From: Croceibacterium xixiisoli
GTDB lineage: Bacteria; Pseudomonadota; Alphaproteobacteria; Sphingomonadales; Sphingomonadaceae
NCBI RefSeq assembly: GCF_009827305.1
Contig: NZ_WTYJ01000001.1
Location: 1,364,001-1,428,000 of the forward strand
DNA length: 64,000 nucleotides
Reading direction: 5' to 3'
A program made the translations under genes and the position numbers. The notes below the pieces were generated by a model. It saw only the letters and a list, made by a program, of their open reading frames with translations, ran no database searches and was not told the origin of the DNA. Shown piece by piece: positions 47,187 to 56,157 of the stretch (positions are counted from its first letter, which is position 1; each line of letters begins with the position of its first letter).

Positions 47187-47432
47187 CAATCTGTCAAGCG
47201 GAACATCGCGTGCCGTCGCATGCAATCAGGCGGTCCAGATGCCCTTTCAATTGAGGGTGGCTTTTTCCCTCTTCCCGCGCTAAGGGCGCGCCCTGTCGTT
47301 TCGAACGCAATCCCATACCGGGGTTGTTCGGTTCGGCAAATCCACATGGAAGGCACACACACCGGTGCCGCTGCGGGATCTCCGCGGTCGGTTCCCCGCT
47401 TTCCAGAGGCAGCAACCGGAAAGGAATTATCT

Positions 47433-48209
47433 ATGGCGGTACCCACCGTCTCCATGCAGCAATTGATCGAAGCCGGCGCGCATTTCGGCCACCAGACCCA
47501 CCGCTGGAACCCGCGCATGAAGCCGTACATCTTCGGCGCGCGCAATGGCGTTCACATCATCGATCTGTCGCAGAGCGTGCCGCTGATGGCCCGTGCGCTG
47601 GAATTCGTGTCCGCAACCGTGCGCTCGGGCGGCAAGGTGCTGTTCGTCGGCACCAAGCGTCAGGCACAGGAACCGATCGCCCAGGCCGCACGCGCCTGCG
47701 GTCAGCACTTCGTCAACCACCGCTGGCTGGGTGGCATGCTGACCAACTGGAAGACTATTTCCGGTTCGATCAAGCGCCTCAAGACGCTGGAAGAACAGCT
47801 GTCGAGCAATACGGTCGGCCTGACCAAGAAGGAAGTTCTTCAGCTGACCCGTGAAAAGGACAAGCTGGAACTGTCGCTGGGCGGCATCCGCGACATGGGC
47901 GGCATTCCGGACGTGATGTTCGTGATCGATGCCAACAAGGAAGAACTGGCCATCAAGGAAGCCAATGTGCTTGGCATCCCCGTGGTCGCCATTCTGGATA
48001 CCAACGTCGATCCCAATGGCATCGCCTTCCCGGTCCCGGGCAATGACGACGCCAGCCGCGCGATCCGCCTGTACTGCGATGCGATCGCGGCGGCTGCGAC
48101 CAAGGGCCACACCGAAGGCGTGGTCGATTCGGGCACCGACATCGGCGCGCTGGATCTGCCGCCGGAAGAAACCGTGGCCACGAGCGAGCCCGTCGCTGCC
48201 GAGGCGTAA
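47433..48209 (+). CDS. rpsB: 30S ribosomal protein S2
   Basis: 258 residues. Family signature at the start ([30 protein letters not shown]) and the conserved [25 protein letters not shown] and [13 protein letters not shown]. Last part acidic. AAGGA precedes the ATG at 47433, which decides the start over an upstream in-frame ATG. Pairs with tsf as in most bacteria. Confidence 0.97.
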   Translation: MAVPTVSMQQLIEAGAHFGHQTHRWNPRMKPYIFGARNGVHIIDLSQSVPLMARALEFVSATVRSGGKVLFVGTKRQAQEPIAQAARACGQHFVNHRWLGGMLTNWKTISGSIKRLKTLEEQLSSNTVGLTKKEVLQLTREKDKLELSLGGIRDMGGIPDVMFVIDANKEELAIKEANVLGIPVVAILDTNVDPNGIAFPVPGNDDASRAIRLYCDAIAAAATKGHTEGVVDSGTDIGALDLPPEETVATSEPVAAEA

Positions 48210-48306
48210 GCCCGGCGTCACATTTTCGCTTTAGCGCGCCGGGTCTTGAGACGGGTATTCCGCGACAGGGCCCGGCGATCGCATGAATTCAAAGAGGATT
48301 AGGACA

Positions 48307-49233
48307 ATGGCAGCTTTTACCGCCGCTGACGTGAAGACGCTCCGTGAAAAGACCGGCGCGGGCATGATGGACGCCAAGAAGGCGCTCGAAGAAACCAATG
48401 GCGATATCGAAGCTGCTGTTGACGCACTGCGCGCCAAGGGCCTCGCCACCGCGCAGAAGAAGTCCAGCCGTACCGCCGCAGAAGGTCTGGTCGGCGTGGC
48501 TGTTTCGGGCACCCAGGGCGTTGCCGTGGAAGTGAACTCGGAAACGGACTTCGTTGCCAAGAACGAACAGTTCCAGGATTTCGTGCGCAAGGCGACCGAA
48601 GTGGCCCTGACGCTCGGCTCGAACGACGTCGACGCGCTGAAGTCGGCTGCTTACCCCGATGGCGGCACCGTCAGCGACAAGCTGACCGACAATGTCGCCA
48701 CCATTGGTGAAAACCAGCAGATCCGCCGCATCAAGAATGTCTCGGTCGCACAGGGCCTGGTCATTCCCTACATGCACAATGCGCAGGCTCCGGGCCTCGG
48801 CAAGATCGGCGTGCTCGTCGCGCTGGAAAGCGAAGCCGGTGCCGACGTGCTGGAACCGCTGGGCAAGCAGCTGGCGATGCACATCGCCGCCGCATTCCCG
48901 CAGGCGCTCGACGCTGATTCGCTCGACGCCGAAGTGATCGCGCGCGAACGCAAGATCGCCGCCGAAAAGGCTGCCGAAAGCGGCAAGCCGGCCGACGTGC
49001 AGGAAAAGATGGTCGATGGCGCGGTGAAGAAGTTCGCCAAGGAAAACGCGCTGCTCAGCCAGTTGTTCGTGATGGACAACAAGACCGCGATTGCGGACGT
49101 CGTTGCCCAGGCCGGCAAGGCTGCTGGCACCTCCATCGTGCTGAAGGACTATGTCCGCTTCCAGCTCGGCGAAGGCATCGAAAAGGAAGTGACGGATTTC
49201 GCGGCAGAAGTCGCCGCTGCTGTTGCTGGCTGA
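48307..49233 (+). CDS. tsf: Translation elongation factor Ts
   Basis: 308 residues. Exchange factor regenerating EF-Tu-GTP. The N-terminal UBA-like module contains [19 protein letters not shown], and the EF-Tu-contact motif [12 protein letters not shown] is intact. A GAGGATTAGGA region precedes the ATG at 48307, and the upstream in-frame ATG at 48283 is not needed. Strong terminator after the stop. Confidence 0.97.
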   Translation: MAAFTAADVKTLREKTGAGMMDAKKALEETNGDIEAAVDALRAKGLATAQKKSSRTAAEGLVGVAVSGTQGVAVEVNSETDFVAKNEQFQDFVRKATEVALTLGSNDVDALKSAAYPDGGTVSDKLTDNVATIGENQQIRRIKNVSVAQGLVIPYMHNAQAPGLGKIGVLVALESEAGADVLEPLGKQLAMHIAAAFPQALDADSLDAEVIARERKIAAEKAAESGKPADVQEKMVDGAVKKFAKENALLSQLFVMDNKTAIADVVAQAGKAAGTSIVLKDYVRFQLGEGIEKEVTDFAAEVAAAVAG

Positions 49234-49254
49234 TTTTCGGTTCAACCGAACATG

Positions 49255-49290
49255 AAAAGCCCGCCGGACTTCGTGTCCGGCGGGCTTTTT
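49255..49290. terminator. Bidirectional terminator after tsf
   Basis: AGCCCGCCGGAC / GTCCGGCGGGCT stem with TTCGT loop, flanked by AAA on the left and TTTTTCTTT on the right. Serves tsf and the convergent phosphoesterase gene. Confidence 0.93.
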
Positions 49291-49306
49291 CTTTATGCGC
49301 TGCCCC

Positions 49307-50158
49307 TCATTTGCCGGGGGCGGGGGTGATATCGATCAGCCAGATTTCCGGCCGGGTGAACAGGCGTATCGGCAGCACGCTGGTGCCCATCCCGGCGCTG
49401 GTGATCAGGGTGCGGCCCTGTTCGCGGACCAGGCCGCAGGCATAAAGATCGCCATAGCGGGACATGGTCGCAGGTGAGCCGCCCCATGGGTATCCGATCT
49501 GCCCGCAATGCGTATGGCCCGCCAGCATCAGCCGGATGGATGGCGGCAGGTCCGGAAAGGGATCGGGGCTGTGGCTCAGCATGATGGGCACCCCGCCCAG
49601 TGCGGCCATGGCCTGCACAGTTGCCGGCAGATCGGCCTGCCCGGTGAAATCATCATCCAGCCCGCCGATGGTCAGCGGGCCGAAGCGGGTGGCGGCATTT
49701 TCCAGCAGGATCACGCCGTTCTGTTGCAGCGCGCTGCGCACACCGGCCATGTCGCGCCAGTGATCGTGATTGCCGGGCACGGCCACGGTGGCGATGGTGG
49801 GCTGCAGCGCGGCCAGCGGGGCAATGGCTTGCGCGGTCGAATAATGGTGGGTCGCGGTGCGTTTGTCGCTGACCATATCGCCGGCGATCAACACCAGATC
49901 GGGCTTCAGCGCATTGACCTGTGCGACGATGGTTTCCAGCCGGGAAGGCGGCATGTCCGGCCCGGCAACATGGATATCGGCCAGCAAGGCGATGCGGATT
50001 GGCGCTTCACCGGGGGGCAGCAGCGGCAATTGCTGCCGCTGCACGATCGGCGGCGCCATGGTGTCGTGCCAGGCTTTGGCCAGCACCGCCACCGCGATCA
50101 GGACGATCAGCATGAGGATAAGCCTGATCCGGCGGGGAAGGGGATTGGCCGATCGCAT
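49307..50158 (-). CDS. Membrane-anchored metallophosphoesterase
   Basis: 283 residues. An N-terminal span (LILMLIVLIAVAVLAKAW) anchors a calcineurin-like domain with all metal motifs: LLADIHV, AGDMVSD, GNHDHW and GHTHCGQIGYPW. It resembles YaeI/YkuE-type enzymes that act on lipid phosphates such as UDP-diacylglucosamine, but the substrate is uncertain. The start at 50158 avoids a 29-base overlap with the preceding gene. No clear ribosome site is present. Confidence 0.87.
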   Translation of the reverse strand: MRSANPLPRRIRLILMLIVLIAVAVLAKAWHDTMAPPIVQRQQLPLLPPGEAPIRIALLADIHVAGPDMPPSRLETIVAQVNALKPDLVLIAGDMVSDKRTATHHYSTAQAIAPLAALQPTIATVAVPGNHDHWRDMAGVRSALQQNGVILLENAATRFGPLTIGGLDDDFTGQADLPATVQAMAALGGVPIMLSHSPDPFPDLPPSIRLMLAGHTHCGQIGYPWGGSPATMSRYGDLYACGLVREQGRTLITSAGMGTSVLPIRLFTRPEIWLIDITPAPGK

Positions 50159-50171
50159 GGGTATGTTGCGA

Positions 50172-50762
50172 TCAGTTCGGGTCGCAGGCCTGCCCGTCAT
50201 TGTCCAGCTTGGCGATCAGCTGATAGGTCTGCCCGTTCCAGCGGAAATAGGGAAAGCAGAGGCCCGGTAGCCCGGCCTCGATATCGGGATAATCGTCCTG
50301 CCCCCTGCTGGCGAGGAAGCTGACATAGCCCTGATTTCTGTACAGCGTGGCCCATGATCCATCGGTCCGCTGGCTCAGCACTATCGAGCTGGTGCCTGCG
50401 TGGCCGTTGCAGAAAATCCCTTCATCGCGCACCACGGCTTCGGGGCGCCCATCGCCGTTCAGATCCTGGTACAGTGCCACCAGCCCCTGCGAACCGCCCG
50501 TGTCGTCGTCGGTGCAGCGGGTCCATCGCCCATCCGCCAATCGCTCCATGCCGGCCGCCTGGAACAGGGCGGCACGGGTTGCGGCAGGCAGGGCCTTGGC
50601 CTCCGCCGTCTGGTCGATCATTCCGTCCACCATCCGTTCGCGCACCAGCGCAGGCGATGCGGCAGGCGACGTGACGGATTGGGCGCAAAGCGGCGCGGCC
50701 AGCATTGCCATGGCAATGGCGCAGCCGCCGGCCCGGAACGGCGGATCGATAAGGCGTGGCAA
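50172..50762 (-). CDS. Exported protein, function unknown
   Basis: About 196 residues if the TTG at 50762 is used, which yields a signal peptide ([18 protein letters not shown]). A longer frame to 50843 is possible. Mature part with four cysteines (RCTDDD, FCNGH, LCFPYF, ACDPN) and an Asp-rich loop [12 protein letters not shown] like the FG-GAP/dockerin calcium loop. No known domain. Precedes the phosphoesterase gene by 13 bases, so one operon is likely. Divergent from pyrH. Confidence 0.65.
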   Translation of the reverse strand: MPRLIDPPFRAGGCAIAMAMLAAPLCAQSVTSPAASPALVRERMVDGMIDQTAEAKALPAATRAALFQAAGMERLADGRWTRCTDDDTGGSQGLVALYQDLNGDGRPEAVVRDEGIFCNGHAGTSSIVLSQRTDGSWATLYRNQGYVSFLASRGQDDYPDIEAGLPGLCFPYFRWNGQTYQLIAKLDNDGQACDPN

Positions 50763-50937
50763 AGCGTGTCTTTCCCTGTTTGGTTCGGCCCGCAATCTGC
50801 GTCGAGGCGGCGCATTGGGCAAGCGGAGAGGCAAACCGGTCACCTGTCCGCATCAACGGCCTGCCTTGATACTTGGCACCGCGTCCGCGCGCTCTATAAG
50901 GGCCGCCATCCTGCCCCAACCGAAAGATTTTCGCCCT

Positions 50938-51660
50938 ATGTCCTTGCCCCGCGTCAAGCGCGTCCTGCTCAAACTTTCCGGCGAAGTGCTCATGGGGGAT
51001 CAGCAGTTCGGGATTGATCCGGCATTCGTGGCGGAACTGGCGAAGGAAGTTAAGGCAGCCAAGGATTCGGGGCTGGAAATCTGCCTCGTCATTGGCGGCG
51101 GCAATATTTTCCGTGGCATGGCCGGCGCGGCCCAGGGCATGGACCGGGCGCAGGCCGATTACATGGGTATGCTGGCAACGGTCATGAACGCGCTGGCGAT
51201 GCAGAACGCGCTGGAACAGCTGGGTGTTCACACCCGCGTACAATCGGCCGTGCAGATGGATACGGTGTGCGAACCCGTGATCCGCCGCCGCGCGGAACGC
51301 CATCTGGAAAAAGGGCGCGTGGTGATTTTTGCCGCCGGTGTCGGCAGCCCCTATTTCACCACCGACAGCGGCGCCGCGCTGCGTGCGGCGGAAATGAAAT
51401 GCGATGCCCTGCTCAAGGGCACCAGCGTGGATGGCGTCTACAACGCCGATCCGAAGAAGGATCCCACAGCCGTCCGGTTCGACAAGGTCAGTTACGACCG
51501 GGTTCTGGCTGACAACCTCAAGGTCATGGATGCCGCCGCTGTGGCGCTGTGCCGCGACAACGAGATCCCGATCGTGGTATTTTCGATCCGCGAAAAGGGC
51601 AATCTTGCCAAGGTGCTCGCCGGTGAAGGCGTTCAGACAATAGTGCAGAAGGAAGCCTGA
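50938..51660 (+). CDS. pyrH: Uridylate kinase
   Basis: 240-residue hexameric UMP kinase. [14 protein letters not shown] at the start, GGGNIFRG for phosphate binding, and [31 protein letters not shown]. First gene of the run pyrH-frr-uppS-cdsA-dxr-rseP-bamA-skp-fabZ. The 2-base gap to frr indicates coupling. An open frame from 50347 enters this gene but is not supported. Confidence 0.97.
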   Translation: MSLPRVKRVLLKLSGEVLMGDQQFGIDPAFVAELAKEVKAAKDSGLEICLVIGGGNIFRGMAGAAQGMDRAQADYMGMLATVMNALAMQNALEQLGVHTRVQSAVQMDTVCEPVIRRRAERHLEKGRVVIFAAGVGSPYFTTDSGAALRAAEMKCDALLKGTSVDGVYNADPKKDPTAVRFDKVSYDRVLADNLKVMDAAAVALCRDNEIPIVVFSIREKGNLAKVLAGEGVQTIVQKEA

Positions 51661-51662
51661 TC

Positions 51663-52220
51663 ATGGCAAAATACGACAAGGCCGATATCGAACGGCGCAT
51701 GAATGGCGCAGTGGAAAGCCTGAAGGGCGATCTGTCCGGCCTGCGCACCGGCCGCGCCAATGTGGCGCTGCTCGATCCGGTGGTGGTTGAGGTCTATGGC
51801 GCGATGATGCCGCTCAACCAGGTGGCCACGGTGTCCGCTCCCGAACCGCGCATGCTCAGCGTGCAGGTGTGGGACCGTTCCAATGTGATCCCCGTGGAAA
51901 AGGGTATTGCCCACGCCAATCTGGGCCTCAATCCGATGATCGACGGTCAGACCCTGCGCCTGCCCCTGCCGGATCTTACCCAGGAACGCCGCAAGGAATT
52001 GGCAAAGCTTGCCGGGCAATATGCGGAAAAGGCCAAGGTTGCGATCCGCAATGTGCGCCGCGATGGCATGGAAGCGCTCAAGGAAGACGAAAAGAAGAAG
52101 GAAATCTCCGAAGACGATCGCAAGCGGATGGAAGAAGACGTCCAGAAGCTGACCGATCGTTTCGTGGCTGAAACGGACAGTGTCACCGAAGCCAAGGAAA
52201 AGGAAATCCTCCAGCAGTGA
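51663..52220 (+). CDS. frr: Ribosome recycling factor
   Basis: 185 residues. tRNA-mimic that with EF-G splits post-termination ribosomes. LRTGRANVALLDPVVVEVYG and RLPLPDLTQERRKELAKLAG are the classic motifs. Its stop overlaps the uppS GTG start by 4 bases. Confidence 0.97.
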   Translation: MAKYDKADIERRMNGAVESLKGDLSGLRTGRANVALLDPVVVEVYGAMMPLNQVATVSAPEPRMLSVQVWDRSNVIPVEKGIAHANLGLNPMIDGQTLRLPLPDLTQERRKELAKLAGQYAEKAKVAIRNVRRDGMEALKEDEKKKEISEDDRKRMEEDVQKLTDRFVAETDSVTEAKEKEILQQ

Positions 52221-52993
52221 ACGATCAGGCGTGCTCCCCGGCAGCCAATGATGTCGGGGAGAAGAAGGGGCAGCGCGCAGTCAGCGCAACCGGTTCCCGG
52301 GCCACGGCTGCAGGGGGCAGCGGCCATGGCGCGCGCCATATTGCCGTCATCATGGATGGCAATGGCCGCTGGGCGAAGAAGCGCATGCTGCCGCGCATGC
52401 TCGGCCATCAGCGCGGGGTGGAGGCGGTTCGCCGGCTGATCCGCGCGCTGGAACCGATGGGGATCGACTGCATCACCCTTTACGCCTTCTCGTCGGAAAA
52501 CTGGAAACGGCCGGAAGAGGAAATCTCCGATCTGATGGGGCTGATGCGTCGCTTCATCAAGGCGGATTTGCCCGAATTCATCGCCAATGATGTGCGCCTG
52601 CGAATCATCGGCGATTACAAGGCGCTGGAACCCGATCTGGTCGAGATGATCGACGATGCGCTGGTTCGCACCGCCAAGGGGCGCCGCACGGTCGCCGTGG
52701 CGCTGAACTACGGATCGCAGCAGGAAATCGCCCGCGCCGCCGCGCTGGCCGCTGCCGCAGGGCCGATTACCGCGGAAACGATCGCCGCCCATCTCGACAC
52801 CGCCGATCTGCCGCCGCTCGATCTGCTGATCCGCACCAGCGGAGAGGTGCGCCTGTCCAATTTCCTGCTGTGGCAGGCCGCCTATGCGGAAATGTGGTTC
52901 ACCGATGTGTTGTGGCCGGATTTTACGCCCGAACATCTGCAGCAGGCGCTGGACAGCTTTGCAAACAGGGATCGGCGCTATGGCGGACGGTAA
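52217..52993 (+). CDS. uppS: Undecaprenyl diphosphate synthase (isoprenyl transferase)
   Basis: 258 residues, cis-prenyltransferase making the C55 carrier for peptidoglycan and other envelope glycans. An N-terminal extension of about 40 residues comes before HIAVIMDGNGRWAKKR (catalytic Asp), then YAFSSENWKRP and DLLIRTSGEVRLSNFLLWQAAYAE. GTG start overlapping frr; 3' overlap with cdsA of 14 bases. Confidence 0.95.
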   Translation: MNDQACSPAANDVGEKKGQRAVSATGSRATAAGGSGHGARHIAVIMDGNGRWAKKRMLPRMLGHQRGVEAVRRLIRALEPMGIDCITLYAFSSENWKRPEEEISDLMGLMRRFIKADLPEFIANDVRLRIIGDYKALEPDLVEMIDDALVRTAKGRRTVAVALNYGSQQEIARAAALAAAAGPITAETIAAHLDTADLPPLDLLIRTSGEVRLSNFLLWQAAYAEMWFTDVLWPDFTPEHLQQALDSFANRDRRYGGR

Positions 52994-53690
52994 TATTCTG
53001 GCCGGCGGGCGCTCTGTCGATCTGGTGAAGCGCACGGTCACGGCCGCCATCATGCTGGCCGTGGCCGGCTCGGCCTATTGGATCGGCCGGCCGTGGTGGG
53101 CGGCCTTCGTGCTTGTGCTGTCGCTGGGCGTGCTGTGGGAATGGGCGCAATTGGTGTTCGCCTTCGCCCGGGGGCCGCTGTCGCGCGGCGGCTGGCTGGT
53201 GATTGGCTTCGCCTACATCGCCATTGCCGGGCAGACGCTGGCGATGGGCGGCCATGACGGTGTCGCCTCCACCCAGGTGCTGCTGATGATCCTGGGCGTG
53301 GTGGCAACCGATGTGGGCGCTTATTTCGCCGGCCGTTCCATCGGCGGGCCCAAGATTGCCCCCTCGATCAGCCCGTCCAAGACCTGGGCCGGGCTTGCCG
53401 GCGGCATGTGTGCGTCGGCGGCGGTGTTCGGCGGCTATGCCGCCTCCGCGATGGTCGGCGGGATCGACGGGCTGATCCTGGCCCGCTGGCTGGCCTTCGG
53501 CGCGGTGCTGGCGGTGGTCGCCCAGGCCGGGGATTTCTTCGAAAGCTGGATGAAGCGGCGCGCGGGGGTCAAGGATTCGGGCCGGCTGCTGCCCGGCCAT
53601 GGCGGCCTGTATGATCGGCTCGATGGGCTGATGGCGGTTGCCTTCGTTGCCATGGTCGTCACCTGGGCTACCGGCGGCTACGGCCTGTGA
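52980..53690 (+). CDS. cdsA: Phosphatidate cytidylyltransferase
   Basis: 236-residue membrane enzyme making CDP-diacylglycerol, the substrate of pssA elsewhere in the window. Several spans; the C-terminal signature KDSGRLLPGHGGLYDRLDGL is intact. The start MADGNILAGG at 52980 lies within the uppS end. The stop overlaps the dxr GTG by 4 bases. Confidence 0.95.
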   Translation: MADGNILAGGRSVDLVKRTVTAAIMLAVAGSAYWIGRPWWAAFVLVLSLGVLWEWAQLVFAFARGPLSRGGWLVIGFAYIAIAGQTLAMGGHDGVASTQVLLMILGVVATDVGAYFAGRSIGGPKIAPSISPSKTWAGLAGGMCASAAVFGGYAASAMVGGIDGLILARWLAFGAVLAVVAQAGDFFESWMKRRAGVKDSGRLLPGHGGLYDRLDGLMAVAFVAMVVTWATGGYGL

Positions 53691-54844
53691 CGGTTCGCAG
53701 CATCACCATATTGGGCGCGACGGGATCGATCGGCGCCTCGACACTGGATCTGATCCGGCGCGACCGTTCCAGCTGGAAAGTCGTGGCGCTGACGGCCAAT
53801 TGCCAGGCTGCCGAACTGGCCCGGCTGGCGCGCGAATTCGATGCCGAGATCGCTGTGGTTGCCGATGAAACCTGTCTGCCGGAACTGCGCGATGCGCTTG
53901 CGGGCGGGGGTACGGCGTGCGCAGGCGGGGGCCAGGCGCTGTGCGACGCAGCCGCGCGGCCTGTGGATATCACCGTGGCCGCGATCGTCGGCTGCGCCGG
54001 TCTGGCCCCGGTCATGGCCGCTGTCGAGCAGGGCGGGGCCATCGCGCTGGCCAACAAGGAAGCGCTGGTGTCAGCCGGGGATGTGCTGACCGCAGCGGTC
54101 GCTCAGCATGGCGCGACACTTTTGCCCACTGATTCAGAACACAATGCCATCTTCCAGTGCTTGGCCGGCAATGATCTCGCCGACGTTCGCTCGATCACGC
54201 TGACCGCCAGCGGTGGGCCGTTTCGCTGCTGGTCGACCGAACAATTGTCGCAGGCCACCCCGGCGCAGGCCGTCGCTCATCCCAATTGGAGCATGGGCGC
54301 CAAGATCAGCGTCGATTCGGCGACCATGATGAACAAGGGCCTTGAATTTATCGAGGCATATCATCTGTTTCCGGTCGGGCTGGACAAGCTCAAGATCGTG
54401 ATCCACCCGCAGAGCGTGGTGCATTCCATGGTCGAATATCGCGATGGCTCGACGCTGGCGCAGCTTGGCCCGTCAGACATGCGCGTGCCCATCGCCTCCT
54501 GCCTGGCCTGGCCGCAGCGGATGGATACCCCACTGGCGCCGCTGGATTTGCCCGCAATTGGGCAACTGAGTTTCTTCGCCCCGGACGAGGATCGCTTCCC
54601 CGCCACCCGTCTGGCGCGCGAAGCCGTGGCCCAGGGCGGCTCTGCCCCGGCCGTGCTCAATGCCGCCAATGAAGTGGCGGTGGCGGCTTTTCTGGCCGGT
54701 CAGATCGCATTCACCCGCATTGCTGCAGTGGCCGAAGAAACCCTTCAGCGCGACCTGCCTCCGCAGCCGCGCTGCCTTGACGATGTGCTGATCGTCGATG
54801 CTGAGGCGCGGAAACGCGCCGCCTCTTTGATGGAGCCTGCCTGA
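53687..54844 (+). CDS. dxr: 1-deoxy-D-xylulose 5-phosphate reductoisomerase
   Basis: 385-residue second enzyme of the MEP isoprenoid pathway. NADPH loop ITILGATGSIGASTLDLI, ALANKEALVSAG, metal/substrate motif LPTDSEHNAIFQC and SVDSATMMNKGLE. Starts with GTG in the GTGA overlap with cdsA. It supplies IPP for uppS and the polyprenyl synthase. Confidence 0.96.
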   Translation: MTVRSITILGATGSIGASTLDLIRRDRSSWKVVALTANCQAAELARLAREFDAEIAVVADETCLPELRDALAGGGTACAGGGQALCDAAARPVDITVAAIVGCAGLAPVMAAVEQGGAIALANKEALVSAGDVLTAAVAQHGATLLPTDSEHNAIFQCLAGNDLADVRSITLTASGGPFRCWSTEQLSQATPAQAVAHPNWSMGAKISVDSATMMNKGLEFIEAYHLFPVGLDKLKIVIHPQSVVHSMVEYRDGSTLAQLGPSDMRVPIASCLAWPQRMDTPLAPLDLPAIGQLSFFAPDEDRFPATRLAREAVAQGGSAPAVLNAANEVAVAAFLAGQIAFTRIAAVAEETLQRDLPPQPRCLDDVLIVDAEARKRAASLMEPA

Positions 54845-54845
54845 C

Positions 54846-55961
54846 GTGCTGGATTCGGTGCAATGGTGGATGTACCCGCTCGGCTTTCTGTTGCTGCTCG
54901 GCCCGCTGGTGACCCTGCATGAGCTGGGCCATTATCTGGTCGGTCGCTGGTTCGGGGTAAAGGCGGTGGCCTTCTCGGTCGGTTTCGGCCGGGAAATCGT
55001 CGGCTTCACCGACCGCCGCGGGACCCGCTGGAAGCTGTCTGCCCTGCCGCTCGGCGGTTATGTCCAGTTCGCCGGCGACATGAACCCGGCCAGCGAGCCG
55101 AGCGCCGAATGGCTGGCCCTGCCGCCCGAAGAACGGGCGCAAACCTTCCCGGCCAAACCCCTGTGGCAGAAGGCCCTGATCGTCGCTGCCGGGCCGATCA
55201 CGAATTTCCTGATCGCGATCGCCATCCTGGCCGCTTTCAACGTCAGCTATGGCCGGGTGCTGGTCTCGCCGGAAATCAGCGCCGTTACCGAAGGCTCGGC
55301 GGCTGAGGCGGCCGGCATCCGCGCGGGCGATACGATCGTTTCGCTCGATGGGCGGGATGTCGCGGAATTCACCGATGTGCAGCAGCATGTGCTCACCAGC
55401 CCCGGATCGCGCATCGCGCTGGGTCTGGAACGGGACGGCGTTCGCCGCGTGGTGGACATGGTGGTGCCGAGCCAGGTGATGCGCGACCGGTTCGGCAATG
55501 AATCGCGGATCGGGCGGCTGGGCATCATGGCGGCCGGTTCGGAAATCGTGCCGGTCGGGCCGATCGAATCCGTTGGCCTGGCAGTCACTCAGACGGGCGA
55601 CATCATGGTCATGATGGTCCGCAATATCAAACAGATCATCACCGGTATTCGCCCTGTTTCCGAACTGGGCGGGCCGATCAAGATGGCAAAGTTTTCCGGC
55701 GAACAGCTGACTTTGGGCTGGCCGCAATTCGTCTCCCTGGTGGCGATGGTTTCAATTAACTTGGCATTCATTAACCTCCTGCCAATTCCAGTCCTCGACG
55801 GTGGGCACCTGGCTTTCTACGCGGCCGAGGCAATTCGCCGGAAGCCTGCCAGCGCACGCAGTCAGGAATGGGCATTCCGCACCGGTCTGGCATTCGTGCT
55901 GGCATTGATGCTGTTTGTGACAATCAACGATATTGCCTCTCTGCCATGGTTCGGCGGGTAG
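54846..55961 (+). CDS. rseP: Site-2 protease RseP (RIP metalloprotease)
   Basis: 371-residue inner-membrane zinc protease. Active site in the first span TLHELGHYLVGR (His25, Glu26, His29), one PDZ-like domain (about 125-210: AAGIRAGDTIVSLDGRDV), and the C-terminal LLPIPVLDGGHLAFY with the third zinc ligand. Releases anti-sigma factors and clears signal peptides from the membrane. GTG start one base after the dxr stop. Confidence 0.95.
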   Translation: MLDSVQWWMYPLGFLLLLGPLVTLHELGHYLVGRWFGVKAVAFSVGFGREIVGFTDRRGTRWKLSALPLGGYVQFAGDMNPASEPSAEWLALPPEERAQTFPAKPLWQKALIVAAGPITNFLIAIAILAAFNVSYGRVLVSPEISAVTEGSAAEAAGIRAGDTIVSLDGRDVAEFTDVQQHVLTSPGSRIALGLERDGVRRVVDMVVPSQVMRDRFGNESRIGRLGIMAAGSEIVPVGPIESVGLAVTQTGDIMVMMVRNIKQIITGIRPVSELGGPIKMAKFSGEQLTLGWPQFVSLVAMVSINLAFINLLPIPVLDGGHLAFYAAEAIRRKPASARSQEWAFRTGLAFVLALMLFVTINDIASLPWFGG

Positions 55962-56157
55962 GCCGGTTTAGCGCCGTTTTGCCCTGGCAAGCGGTAACAA
56001 GGATGACTGCTGCACAGCATTCCCGGCATGTTCGCTTGATCGCCTGCTCCGCATGGGGCAAGGGCGCCGCTTGCGTCGCGTTCGCTGATCGGTCTCACGG
56101 GGCATGGCCGATGGTTCGCAGCACGGGATATGCAGTGTCGTAATGGATGGATCGGAC

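Larger units (their letters stand above)
47089..47432. other. 344-base intergenic region with regulatory sites
   Basis: Between the small membrane-protein gene (minus) and rpsB (plus). It holds, left to right, a ribosome site for the small gene, two inverted DnaA boxes, three TTGTTCC elements of which two form a LexA-type box, a TTGACA on the minus strand, and the rpsB leader. An open frame runs through the leader into rpsB but has no support as protein. The leader may carry ribosomal-protein feedback structure, which I could not define. Confidence 0.7.

Noticed and set aside
47089-47190. Possible chromosome origin because of DnaA boxes
   Set aside because: Only two exact boxes and one weak one, no clear AT-rich unwinding element, and none of the genes usually beside alphaproteobacterial oriC. 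A regulatory site is more likely.
50347-50937. Long N-terminal extension of pyrH
   Set aside because: It overlaps the minus-strand exported-protein gene and is not conserved-looking. PyrH begins at 50938 with the family N-terminus.
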